NCBI GenBank assembly: GCA_016784025.1
Contig: JADHVL010000013.1
Span: 1-64,000, forward strand
Origin: Fidelibacterota bacterium
GTDB lineage: Bacteria > Fidelibacterota > UBA8477 > JABMPR01
Direction of reading: 5' to 3'
Length of the DNA: 64,000 nt
Positions 52,563 to 60,917 of this stretch are shown in pieces. The notes under the pieces are model-generated. The model had not been told where the DNA came from. It saw only the letters and a program-made list of their open reading frames with translations, and made no database searches. Each line of letters opens with the position of its first letter. Within the stretch, counting starts at the first letter, position 1. The position numbers and the translations under genes are program-made.

Positions 52563-52745
52563 ATGATGAAACTGATCTGTCCAAAGTGTAACGAAGGGCT
52601 TTTAAGGCACCGTTACGGCTACGTATCGGGCACATTCATCCTTATTGGGCTGCTCTGCTTCATCATCCCGGGTCTGATCATCGGATATATCCTCAAGGAC
52701 ACAGGGTATTACCATTGTAGACAATGTGGGCATGTACTTAGGTAA
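52563..52745 (+). CDS. small zinc-ribbon membrane protein
   Basis: A 60-residue protein starting directly after the preceding stop codon. It has CPKC near the N-terminus and CRQC near the C-terminus, flanking a hydrophobic helix (FILIGLLCFIIPGLIIGYIL). The two pairs can bind one zinc ion only if both ends lie on the same side of the membrane, or the helix may be a hairpin. The function is unknown. Confidence 0.6.
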   Translation: MMKLICPKCNEGLLRHRYGYVSGTFILIGLLCFIIPGLIIGYILKDTGYYHCRQCGHVLR

Positions 52746-52765
52746 AGCAAAAGTGTTGACATTGA

Positions 52766-52798
52766 GAATATGCACAGAATATGCATGCAATATGTACA
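52766..52798 (+). repeat. three 11-bp direct repeats (iteron-like)
   Basis: GAATATGCACA, GAATATGCATG and CAATATGTACA follow one another, about one helical turn each. They lie upstream of the excisionase-like gene and its promoter, so they may bind the excisionase or a repressor. Not long enough for a CRISPR or VNTR. Confidence 0.55.
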
Positions 52799-52819
52799 TT
52801 ATAAGTACCTGATAGACAG

Positions 52820-52836
52820 TGATATACAGTATATCA
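52820..52836. promoter_or_regulatory. perfect palindromic operator
   Basis: TGATATAC-A-GTATATCA is a perfect dyad around one base. It lies 14 bp before a -35 box. The half-site TGATATA is the same as in the palindrome before lexA at 32035, which suggests control of the integration genes by LexA or a LexA-like repressor. No repressor of this type is encoded in the element. Confidence 0.5.
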
Positions 52837-52850
52837 CATGAAAAAACACA

Positions 52851-52879
52851 TTGACATTAGATTTGACATTATTTATACT
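52851..52879 (+). promoter_or_regulatory. sigma-70-type promoter for the integration module
   Basis: TTGACA (52851-52856) and TATACT (52874-52879) are 17 bp apart. A second TTGACA occurs at 52863. The promoter reads toward the excisionase-like protein, a small ORF and the serine recombinase. Confidence 0.65.
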
Positions 52880-53005
52880 TAATTGTGTTCATTTGGCAAT
52901 TAATAATTCAACGAATCTATCAGATGATAGTTTGATTGATCGGGATGAAAAGGCTTGATCGTATGATGTTTACTGGATTCAAGAAAAAGAATGAAGGAAA
53001 CAGCC

Positions 53006-53314
53006 ATGCGCTCAAACCAAAAATCTCGGTCGGGAGACATGGATATTAATCCAAACCCTGCAGACCTGACAAATTCTGTAAAACCACAAGAACTACACAA
53101 CAGCAATAACACCTACAGCACGGTATCCGAATTCTCTGAAAGATTTAGTATTGGCTATCGAGTGACACTTAGCCTTATTGAAAACGGATCACTGGAAGCA
53201 CATCGTATTGGAGGCGAGTACCGTATCTCTGAAGAGCAGATAGAGAATTTTATGCTGGACACGCTTACAAAACGAACCGAAAAATCTAATGTTCAGGATG
53301 ACCCTGTTGCATAA
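53006..53314 (+). CDS. excisionase/MerR-type helix-turn-helix protein
   Basis: A 102-residue protein from the ATG at 53006 (AAGGAAA upstream; an ATG at 52991 is possible). The C-terminal half (YSTVSEFSERFSIGYRVTLS, then LIENGSLEAHRIGGEYRISE and EQIENFM) is the DNA-binding domain shared by excisionases and the helix-turn-helix 17 family. Its place before the serine recombinase suggests a recombination directionality factor or a regulator. Confidence 0.7.
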   Translation: MRSNQKSRSGDMDINPNPADLTNSVKPQELHNSNNTYSTVSEFSERFSIGYRVTLSLIENGSLEAHRIGGEYRISEEQIENFMLDTLTKRTEKSNVQDDPVA

Positions 53315-53475
53315 AGAAAGAAAGGGCTGTGTCCAACTTGCCCTTAATTGTAATGATCTGAAATGGCGGTACAGACCAGATCGCCTGAATGATGATAGAT
53401 GTGAAAGGTTTCATTCATATCAAATGATGATAGATAGAGTAGGACATCAGATCGTTCTTCAATATGGAGACACAA

Positions 53476-53754
53476 ATGAAGAACGAACAATCAACGAGAC
53501 ACTTTGTAAAGGCACAAATGCAAGAGGAGAATGCCTACACTGGGGATGAATCACTATTACCAATCGAGTTAGTTAAAGGTGACTATTTACCAAAGGATAT
53601 CTTTACTACTACGAATATCGAAGCTCTGCTTGGTATAGCAGAAAAGAGAATCGAAACACTCAAAAATTTATCATCCATGATCAATCAGGGTGATCTTGAA
53701 AATGCGTCCGCTCTGATAGATCAATTAATTAATAGTGAAAGTAAAGCTTCATAA
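53476..53754 (+). CDS. small protein coupled to the serine recombinase
   Basis: A 92-residue ORF with TGGAG six bases before its ATG at 53476. It is helical at its C-terminus (IEALLGIAEKRIETLKNLSS) with no known motif. Its stop codon shares a base with the recombinase start (TAATG), so the two are coupled. An accessory role in recombination is possible. Confidence 0.5.
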   Translation: MKNEQSTRHFVKAQMQEENAYTGDESLLPIELVKGDYLPKDIFTTTNIEALLGIAEKRIETLKNLSSMINQGDLENASALIDQLINSESKAS

Positions 53755-55319
53755 TGAAGGTCGAAAGAATGCGATGTGCGGAATTGATCCGTGTATCAAC
53801 TACTAAACAGAACTTACCCCGGCAACAAGCAATCGTGAGTGATATCGCTCGTCGGTTGAATGCAGAAATAGTGCATTCAATAAAACTGAAAGGCATTTCA
53901 GGGACTATCGTTCATGAAGAGCCTGAGTTCATTCGTCTTATGCAAGAACACGATAATGGTAACACGATTGATGCATTGATTGTGCCGGAGGATGACAGGC
54001 TTATAAGGTCGGATACCTATCTATTATTTGCATTAGAAGAATTACGACGACGAAATATAAAACTAATTAGTCAAGATGGTAATCCCAGAGACTTAGGTGA
54101 TTCAAGGCAACGATTACTTGTCCTGCTAAATGCCGGAATTGGTGGTATTGAACGTGAAGATATCCAAAAACGTTTTTTCTCAGGGAAGGAGAGGAAGAGA
54201 AAGCTTGGTATGCACGTCGGTGGTCCTAAAGCTCTAACAATGGGTATCATTTGGGATAAAGAGCTGGAGATGTATGGAACTAATGAGCTAATGGACATTG
54301 TCAGGAAAATGTTTATCGGATTCGATAATGGTAATACGAACTATAGTGACCACGCAAGAGCTGCAGGTATCACGCTACGTAGTGTTAGAAATATTCTTAC
54401 CAATGAGACGTATATTGGAATTAGAAATTACACAGAGAAGCGTGGATTGGAGAAACATAATCGACGGTGGGCACCTCAATATGATAGGAAAAAGATAAAA
54501 CGTACTCCAGAGGAAATAATTCGTGTAAAGATTAAGTTTAAAGAAGGTAAACCTCCCATTGATCGAGAATTGTTTGATCGAGTTCAGCTCAGGATCAAAA
54601 ACAAAAGCACTACCTATGAACAAGGTCATCAAAAGAGGGACTCTCGCTTCTTATTCCATGGGTTCATATACTGCCAGGATTGTCAAGTGCCTATGTATAC
54701 AGTATGTGGGAGACGGTCTGGGGAGAAATATCTACATGATTATTACAAGTGTAAGCTTCATAGAAGGAAACCGGTTTCGGTCAAACCTATTTGCATAGGT
54801 GACAACCCAAAACGGATCGAACTTGAGAATGAGGTCATGGACTTTTTATCGGCACTTACGTCATCAGAGCAGTTTAGAAAAAGATTGATCAAGGGTATTA
54901 AAAGTTACATAGCCCAGTCCACGAAACAAGGTGAAGGATTAAAACTCAACCAGGAAAAGATCAAAATACAGAATAAACTCAATCGCCTTGCAGATCTTTA
55001 TATTGATGGAAACATTCCCGCTGATCACCTTAAGAAAAAAGAGTTGGAGCTTACAAAAGATTTGAATCAGATTGACGCACAATTATCAATGTCTGACAAC
55101 AAATCGGTTAGCATGATTGAAAAATTTATTGAGATGATCTCAGAAACAGGGATGATCACATCAAAAATATGTATTCTGCCACGAAATGAGATCAGAGCGT
55201 TTGTGCAAAATTTGGGAATTTCTTTCTACGTTAAGGGCAAATCACTTTCTGCATTTAGTATAGCTGGCTATAAAATCGGTACCCCTATGGGCAGGGATTC
55301 ATGGCACTCAAAAGGATAA
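53754..55319 (+). CDS. large serine recombinase (integrase); 3' end crosses the attachment site
   Basis: A 521-residue protein. Resolvase domain with nucleophile Ser15 ([10 protein letters not shown]), a Recombinase domain (about 170-285, [20 protein letters not shown]), a zinc ribbon ([16 protein letters not shown] with later Cys) and a coiled coil ([20 protein letters not shown]). It drives strand exchange at a 2-bp core. The last nine codons (after ATG 55287) lie in comM DNA. In the excised circle the frame would instead run 37 codons into 38617-38726 and stop at 38727, giving about 549 residues. Confidence 0.92.
   Translation: MKVERMRCAELIRVSTTKQNLPRQQAIVSDIARRLNAEIVHSIKLKGISGTIVHEEPEFIRLMQEHDNGNTIDALIVPEDDRLIRSDTYLLFALEELRRRNIKLISQDGNPRDLGDSRQRLLVLLNAGIGGIEREDIQKRFFSGKERKRKLGMHVGGPKALTMGIIWDKELEMYGTNELMDIVRKMFIGFDNGNTNYSDHARAAGITLRSVRNILTNETYIGIRNYTEKRGLEKHNRRWAPQYDRKKIKRTPEEIIRVKIKFKEGKPPIDRELFDRVQLRIKNKSTTYEQGHQKRDSRFLFHGFIYCQDCQVPMYTVCGRRSGEKYLHDYYKCKLHRRKPVSVKPICIGDNPKRIELENEVMDFLSALTSSEQFRKRLIKGIKSYIAQSTKQGEGLKLNQEKIKIQNKLNRLADLYIDGNIPADHLKKKELELTKDLNQIDAQLSMSDNKSVSMIEKFIEMISETGMITSKICILPRNEIRAFVQNLGISFYVKGKSLSAFSIAGYKIGTPMGRDSWHSKG
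55280..55300. other. right attachment site of the integrated element
   Basis: Element sequence (GGTACCCCTAT) meets comM sequence (GCAGGGATTCAT) at GG, 55289-55290. Together with the left site at 38615 it defines a 2-bp core and an attP with arms TACCCCTAT and CTACGGGTA, which are partly inverted. Confidence 0.8.
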
Positions 55320-56343
55320 AATTAGCAGGATAGGTGAGACTCATACTGGCACGACTGATAGTGACTTCTGTATTTTCAAGAGGCTGACGCAATACCTCCA
55401 GTACATTTTTCTGAAACTCTGGTAATTCATCCAGGAATAATACACCGTGATGAGCCAGACTCACCTCTCCTGGACGTGGGATTCGACCACCACCTACTAA
55501 TGCGGCGTCTGAAATGGTATGATGAGGTGACCGGAAAGGTCGGGTGGCAACCAATCCTTCGGTCTTGACCATTCCTGCAATCGAATGAATCTTGGTGGTT
55601 TCTAAAGCTTCACCCAGAGTCATTTGAGGAAGAATAGTTGGAAATCGTTTAGCCAGCATGGTTTTACCTGATCCAGGTGGACCTATCATGAGGACATTGT
55701 GACCACCTGCTGCAGCTACTTCGAGAGCACGCTTCACATGGGCTTGTCCTCTCACATCAGCGAGATCAACGGGATAAGACTGTGCTTCGGAAAATAATTG
55801 ATCAGCATTTACCTCAACTGGCTCAATTATTTGCTCACCATTTAGAAAGCGGATGGCTTCCAGCAAGGTGTTCACAGGTATAACATCAATATTTCCAGTC
55901 ACGGCGGCCTCACGGGCATTCTGAGCAGGAAGAATGAGTCCCTTCATCTCATGCTCATGAACACCAACAGCTGATGGTAGAGCGCCTTTTACGCCTCGTA
56001 GAGTGCCATCCAAAGACAATTCACCCATAAGCACATAATCTTCCAGATCTTCATGGATAACGATCCCCAAAGCAGCCAGAATACCAATGGCGATGGGAAG
56101 ATCAAATGCTGAGCCCTCCTTTTTAATATCTGCAGGGGCTAGATTTATGGTGTATGCCTTAGGTGGGAATCTAAAACCACTATTCTTAATGGCTGAGATC
56201 ACCCTATCCTTACTTTCTCTCACTGCCAACTCCGGCAGTCCAACAGTTGAATAACGAAAGGCGTGGCCTTCGACATTCACCTCGACTTCAACCAGATAGG
56301 GATCTATTCCAATTAATGAACTGCTTAATACGCGTGCCAGCAT
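55289..56343 (-). pseudogene. comM: N-terminal fragment of comM (YifB family), severed by the element
   Basis: The minus-strand frame starts [20 protein letters not shown] at 56343, with AAGGAG upstream. It has the Lon-like N-terminal domain, Walker A ([10 protein letters not shown]) and Walker B (LFLDELPEF), then breaks at AMNPCP, just before the cysteine region, where the element begins. A stop in the element at 55285 would give a 352-residue truncated protein. Joined to 38134-38616 through the GG core it gives 1536 bases, an intact frame of 511 codons plus stop. The ATPase is thus disrupted. Confidence 0.95.
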
Positions 56344-56481
56344 AGCAAACTCCTTTTTGAAGAATGACAAAATTGAAAGGTCAGAAGACCTTCAAATGAT
56401 GATACAGTTATAGAGTGAAGCGGTGGAGAATGTACCTGGTTAGCTGGACATATTCTCTAGATCAAGATATGAAACAGGATC

Positions 56482-57345
56482 TTACATACAGTTCTGATCA
56501 AATGCCTGTTCGATAATGAGTTTATTCATGTATTTCCAGCGCTCACTATTAGACTGAGCGTTGGAAAATTTAAAATTGAACGCGGACATGCTCTCAAATC
56601 CATGTTTACGGGCGAGAGTTTCAAGTCTGACAGGATCCTGTAAGGCATCAGGCTGGTTCTTATTTAGACATTCAGTCTCAACTGCGAGCGCAATTATTCT
56701 CAGCTCTTCATCGGAAAGTACAAAAGCAGTGGTAGGCGACGCTCCTAAAGGCTTATATGCCATTGGGGGATCGATTTCCACCGCAGAGTCAACACTCTTT
56801 CTCGCTTCAGAAGCTGCGATTTTTCGCTCAATCGCCTTTTGTTCCAGCACTTCGTCTTTGGGGAGTCGGGAGTCAGGAGCTGTTTTTTTGCCCCAGAACA
56901 ATTCCAGGACAGATTTATCCTCAGATTTGATTTTCTGATGAGCATATTTTATGGCGTTTATAAAAGGAGTTGATTTGTTGGCATCTATCTCAAAATAGAG
57001 GTCTATCCAGCCCATGAATTCATCCATGGCAGCATCACCATTGTCTTCCATAACCAACAGGTTTTGCCAGATCATGAATAAATTATCAATTTCCTCATTA
57101 AACTGATGTGTATTCCGTGGAGAGGTTGCGATAGTTGAATTAACGAGTTTGCGCATTTCATAGGCGCTGGAAATATATGCGAACAGGAAAGTCTGTTTCT
57201 CAGATGGAGTGAGAGCTGACCAATAAATACTTTGAGCAAAAGCGACATGCTCTTCTGCAGTGTCAAGGTTTCTGGCTTCTTGAGCAAACGAGGGCTGGAA
57301 CAGGGATATTGTGAAAACTGCGACGCAAAAAAGAGTGTTCCTCAT
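56482..57345 (-). CDS. secreted protein of unknown function
   Basis: A 287-residue protein with a signal peptide (TLFCVAVFTISLFQPSFAQ). The mature part is helical (DTAEEHVAFAQSIYWSALTP; MDEFMGWIDLYFEIDANKS). It ends with two cysteines (VETECLNKN; AFDQNCM) that could pair. No family is recognised. It is separate from comM (138 bp) and from ispG (134 bp), so probably single. A periplasmic or secreted role is inferred from the signal peptide only. Confidence 0.6.
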   Translation of the reverse strand: MRNTLFCVAVFTISLFQPSFAQEARNLDTAEEHVAFAQSIYWSALTPSEKQTFLFAYISSAYEMRKLVNSTIATSPRNTHQFNEEIDNLFMIWQNLLVMEDNGDAAMDEFMGWIDLYFEIDANKSTPFINAIKYAHQKIKSEDKSVLELFWGKKTAPDSRLPKDEVLEQKAIERKIAASEARKSVDSAVEIDPPMAYKPLGASPTTAFVLSDEELRIIALAVETECLNKNQPDALQDPVRLETLARKHGFESMSAFNFKFSNAQSNSERWKYMNKLIIEQAFDQNCM

Positions 57346-57479
57346 AGAATTTCCTAGTGGTTTGTTAATAATACCCTAAATCTAAGCGCAGATTCAAATA
57401 CACCATACAAAAAAATATCCGAGAAGAATGACAACTTAATCAGGAAATACCCACGCCATTCTGCTTGATAATGAAGGAA

Positions 57480-59399
57480 TTAAGGGTCAACCCAGTAGCC
57501 TTCACTTTTTATCAGGTCAATCAAAGAGTCCACAGCCTCAGTTTGGGGGACATGAGGTCGAACCACCATCTGGCCACGATAGAGCGAAATCTTGCCTGGT
57601 CCTGTCCCGACATAGCCAAAATCAGCATCTGCCATTTCACCAGGCCCATTCACAATGCATCCCATGATCCCAATCTTCACACCTTTCAAATGACTGGTTC
57701 GTTCACGAATTTGAGCAGTCACTTCCTCCAGATCGAAAAGGGTTCTACCGCAGGAGGGGCAGGCGATGTATTCAGTTTTGGTCATACGGCTTCTGCTGGC
57801 CTGTAATACTCCAAATGCGATTTCATTTAACTCTTTGGCTTCAATCTGGGTTGACCTAAGCCATACTCCATCTGCTAGACCATCATTGAAAATGGAGCCG
57901 ATTTCAGCAGATGCAGAAAGTAAAAACTCGTGGCGCTCCTGATCTGTGAATTGATTTATTAGAATAACGGGTTGTTGGATTCCCTGGTTCATCAACTCAA
58001 GAATAAATCTGCGCAAATCCGCGATTTGATGCTCATTGTTTGAATCGAGAAGCCAGACAATATTCGATTCTCTGGGTAATTCATCGATTTTTGTTTTTGT
58101 ATTAATGTGGATGAAATTAGCAATATCATGCTTTACCAGAGCAGATACATAAGAACCCAGGGTGTACAATGGATAGCAATTATCTATGACCGCAAATTCA
58201 GGCCATATCTCTGAGTCATAGAGTCTTAGCGTATTATCTGAAAGTTGGATATCTGGATTGTTCCCACCGAAATAGAGTATATCTGCACCCTGATCACCAC
58301 TTTTCCAGGTATTGCTTAACAAATCAAAATAGTATCCTGCCGAGATCAGTAGATCATCATTGATTTCCTTCATAGTGGACAGGTCAGCAATGACGACTGG
58401 GACATTATCGGCACCTATTGATGCTGTCGCCTGGGTTTCTCTACGCCGGTATTCAAATAAATTGATTGGCAGATTGGATAGTGGCTCAATCTCTTGATGC
58501 AGCGGAAGCGTTTTAAGTGCTTTTACGATTGAAATGGCCACCGGAACTTCTGCCTCTGGAGCTTCTGTCAGTGAAACTCTGATAGTATCACCCAGCCCAT
58601 CACGAAGCAGGGAGCCAATTCCCAGCGATGATTTGATGCGTGCATCATCACCATCACCAGCTTCAGTCACTCCTAGATGGAGGGGATAGTTAAAGCCCTC
58701 CTGGTCCATCTGATACACCAACAGACGGTAGGCCTGTATCATGATCCTGGTATTGCTGGCCTTCATGGAGATGACCAGATCATGGAATTGATTTGCTGCA
58801 CAGATTCGCACAAATTCCATAGCCGATTCCACCATACCCTGGGGAGTATCACCATAGTGGCTTAGAATTCTGTCAGAAAGTGATCCATGGTTGGAACCTA
58901 TGCGCATGGCCGTTCCTTCTTCTCGACAGAGAGTCACCAGCGGTGTAAACCTCTTTTCAATGCGATCCAATTCGGCCTGGTACTCACTCTGATTGTATTC
59001 CAGCTCTTGAAATCTTTTTCGATCTACGTAATTCCCTGGATTCACTCGTACTTTCTCTACCAATTTGGCTGCTTCCTCAGCTGCTCGAGGAACAAAATGA
59101 ATATCTGCGATAAGCGGAACCGTATATCCCCGTTTCTTTAATTCAGCTTTTATTACGGCCAGGTTTTGGGCTTCTTTAACGCTGGGGGCAGTAATTCTCA
59201 CATATTCGCAACCGGCATCCACCAGACGAATCGTTTGTTCAACTGTGGCCTGAGTATCCATGGTATTGGTGTTGGTCATAGATTGTATACGGATGGGATT
59301 GTCGCCACCCATGGGAATGTCGCCAATGTTCACGACTCGACTTTGATAGCGATGATAGCGGGTTAGGGTTTCAAGTGACTCAGTGAAATGGGTGCTCAT
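57480..59399 (-). CDS. ispG: 4-hydroxy-3-methylbut-2-enyl diphosphate synthase, long form
   Basis: A 639-residue iron-sulfur enzyme of the MEP isoprenoid pathway. It is longer than E. coli IspG (about 370) because of a central insert, as in Bacteroidetes, Chlamydia and plants. The TIM-barrel start (IPMGGDNPIRIQSMTNTNTM) and LIADIHFVPRAA are clear. The 4Fe-4S ligands sit in ACPSCGRTLFDLEEV and GIMGCIVNGPGE. The gene lies alone on the minus strand. Confidence 0.96.
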   Translation of the reverse strand: MSTHFTESLETLTRYHRYQSRVVNIGDIPMGGDNPIRIQSMTNTNTMDTQATVEQTIRLVDAGCEYVRITAPSVKEAQNLAVIKAELKKRGYTVPLIADIHFVPRAAEEAAKLVEKVRVNPGNYVDRKRFQELEYNQSEYQAELDRIEKRFTPLVTLCREEGTAMRIGSNHGSLSDRILSHYGDTPQGMVESAMEFVRICAANQFHDLVISMKASNTRIMIQAYRLLVYQMDQEGFNYPLHLGVTEAGDGDDARIKSSLGIGSLLRDGLGDTIRVSLTEAPEAEVPVAISIVKALKTLPLHQEIEPLSNLPINLFEYRRRETQATASIGADNVPVVIADLSTMKEINDDLLISAGYYFDLLSNTWKSGDQGADILYFGGNNPDIQLSDNTLRLYDSEIWPEFAVIDNCYPLYTLGSYVSALVKHDIANFIHINTKTKIDELPRESNIVWLLDSNNEHQIADLRRFILELMNQGIQQPVILINQFTDQERHEFLLSASAEIGSIFNDGLADGVWLRSTQIEAKELNEIAFGVLQASRSRMTKTEYIACPSCGRTLFDLEEVTAQIRERTSHLKGVKIGIMGCIVNGPGEMADADFGYVGTGPGKISLYRGQMVVRPHVPQTEAVDSLIDLIKSEGYWVDP

Positions 59400-59596
59400 T
59401 TATATGAAAATTCCTTCGATTGGTGCGTTCATTAGTATTCAATCTAAAGAGGAGCAGGGGCGAAACCAATTGGAATAGCCTGTCTGTACACCTGAAATAC
59501 GCTCAGTAGTGAATCAGGAATTGATAAAGTTGTGCCTTGTTCAGGGAGGTCACTCAATTTATTTTCGTCGTCTTATAGAAGGAGCATTGAAATAAT

Positions 59597-60904
59597 ATGT
59601 TTAACAGTGACATTTACAATAGACGCAGACAAATTTTAATAAAGCTTATGGGTAAGGGTGTTGCTATCCTAAAAGGGGCACCAGAACAAATTCGGACAAA
59701 TGATACGGAATACCCCTATAGACAGGATTCAGACTTCTTTTATCTTACAGGATATACTGAGCCTGGTGCAGCTTGCATTATCGATCCCAACAATAAGGAC
59801 CATCCATTCACGTTATTTGTGCTTCCCCAGGATCCAAAAAAGGAAGTATGGACTGGTTGGAGACTCAGTTTTGAAGATACGGTTGATAAGTATAAAGCTG
59901 ATCAGGCATTGGATATTGCAGAATTTGAAACAAATGCATTAGCTGCCATGAAGACCTCGTCAAAAGTATACACCAATCTAAACCATGATAAGGTTCACCA
60001 GTACAAGATGCTGGACCATGTTGGTCAAGTGCGCAAAGAAGTGCAAAGGACCGGTGGAGGACCAGTAGGTTTAGAATCTGTGGGTTCGCTCACCCATGGC
60101 ATGCGACTCATAAAAGATGAACATGAGTTGGAGCTTATGCAAAAAGCTGCAGATATCTCTGCGACTGCTCATTCAAAAGCCATGGCGGCCTGTTCACCAG
60201 GCATGTATGAATATCAGCTCCAGGCTGTTCTTGAGAGTCATTTTGTCCATGAAGGCAGTGCTGGACCCGCTTATACATCAATCGTGGGGGCTGGAGACAA
60301 TGCCACCGTTTTACATTATATAAAAAATCGTGACCAGATTGTTGATGGTGACATGATACTTATAGATGCAGCCGCCGAATATGACATGTATGCTGCAGAC
60401 ATAACCAGGACGTTTCCTGCAAATGGCAAATTCTCTGCAGCCCAGGCAGCCATCTACGGAGTGGTTCTTAAAGCACAGAAGGCAGTCATCGCATCTTCTA
60501 AACCAGGAGTTACCTTTCAGGAACTACATGATATGGATTTGCGGCTCCTTGTTGAGGGCATGATAGAGATTGGATTGCTAGAGGGCACTGCCGACGAAGT
60601 TATTCAAAATGAGAGCTATCAAGACTATTTCATGCATAAAACCGGTCATTGGTTGGGTCTGGATGTACACGATATGGGTAACTACATGGCTGATGGTGCG
60701 TCCATCGTGCTTAAACCCGGCATGGCTTTCACAGTGGAGCCTGGCATTTATGTCAATTCAAAATCCAAGGCACCTGAAAAATTCAGAGGTATTGGAATAA
60801 GAATCGAGGACGATATTGTGATTACTGAGTCTGGGAACAAAAACCTCACCGCGGCTGTTCCTAAAGAGATATCTGAAATTGAAGCACTTATGAATGAAGG
60901 TTGA
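59597..60904 (+). CDS. pepP: Xaa-Pro aminopeptidase (M24B)
   Basis: A 435-residue enzyme removing N-terminal residues before proline. The aminopeptidase-P N-domain (AILKGAPEQIRTNDTEYPYR, then DSDFFYLTGYTEPGA) precedes the pita-bread domain. Metal ligands are in LIDAAAEYDMYAADITRTFP, KTGHWLGLDVHD, FTVEPGIY and GIRIEDD. It has GAAGGAG before its ATG. The downstream selenoprotein candidate starts 13 bp after its stop and is likely in the same transcript. Confidence 0.94.
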   Translation: MFNSDIYNRRRQILIKLMGKGVAILKGAPEQIRTNDTEYPYRQDSDFFYLTGYTEPGAACIIDPNNKDHPFTLFVLPQDPKKEVWTGWRLSFEDTVDKYKADQALDIAEFETNALAAMKTSSKVYTNLNHDKVHQYKMLDHVGQVRKEVQRTGGGPVGLESVGSLTHGMRLIKDEHELELMQKAADISATAHSKAMAACSPGMYEYQLQAVLESHFVHEGSAGPAYTSIVGAGDNATVLHYIKNRDQIVDGDMILIDAAAEYDMYAADITRTFPANGKFSAAQAAIYGVVLKAQKAVIASSKPGVTFQELHDMDLRLLVEGMIEIGLLEGTADEVIQNESYQDYFMHKTGHWLGLDVHDMGNYMADGASIVLKPGMAFTVEPGIYVNSKSKAPEKFRGIGIRIEDDIVITESGNKNLTAAVPKEISEIEALMNEG

Positions 60905-60917
60905 ATCAGGAAAAACA

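Larger units (their letters stand above)
38615..55290 (+). mobile_element. 16.67-kb integrative element in comM (large serine recombinase)
   Basis: The element lies between the two comM fragments. It encodes a large serine recombinase and an excisionase-like protein at the right end and a phage/plasmid-type replication initiator at the left end. Cargo includes restriction-modification and probable defence genes. Flanking genes dnaE2 and the comM remnants are host-type. The 2-bp core and inverted-repeat arms of the rebuilt attP (TACCCCTAT-GG-CTACGGGTA, 7 of 9 matching) fit serine-integrase chemistry. No conjugation or capsid genes are seen, so transfer would depend on helpers or transformation. 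Confidence 0.88.

Noticed and set aside
53289-53549. 86-codon ORF between the excisionase-like gene and the small coupled gene
   Set aside because: It overlaps both neighbours in other frames and lacks a good binding site; the ORF at 53476 has one.
55285-56343. comM left part read as a complete short gene
   Set aside because: It stops right after AMNPCP, before the conserved cysteine and C-terminal domains, which are found in frame at 38134-38616.
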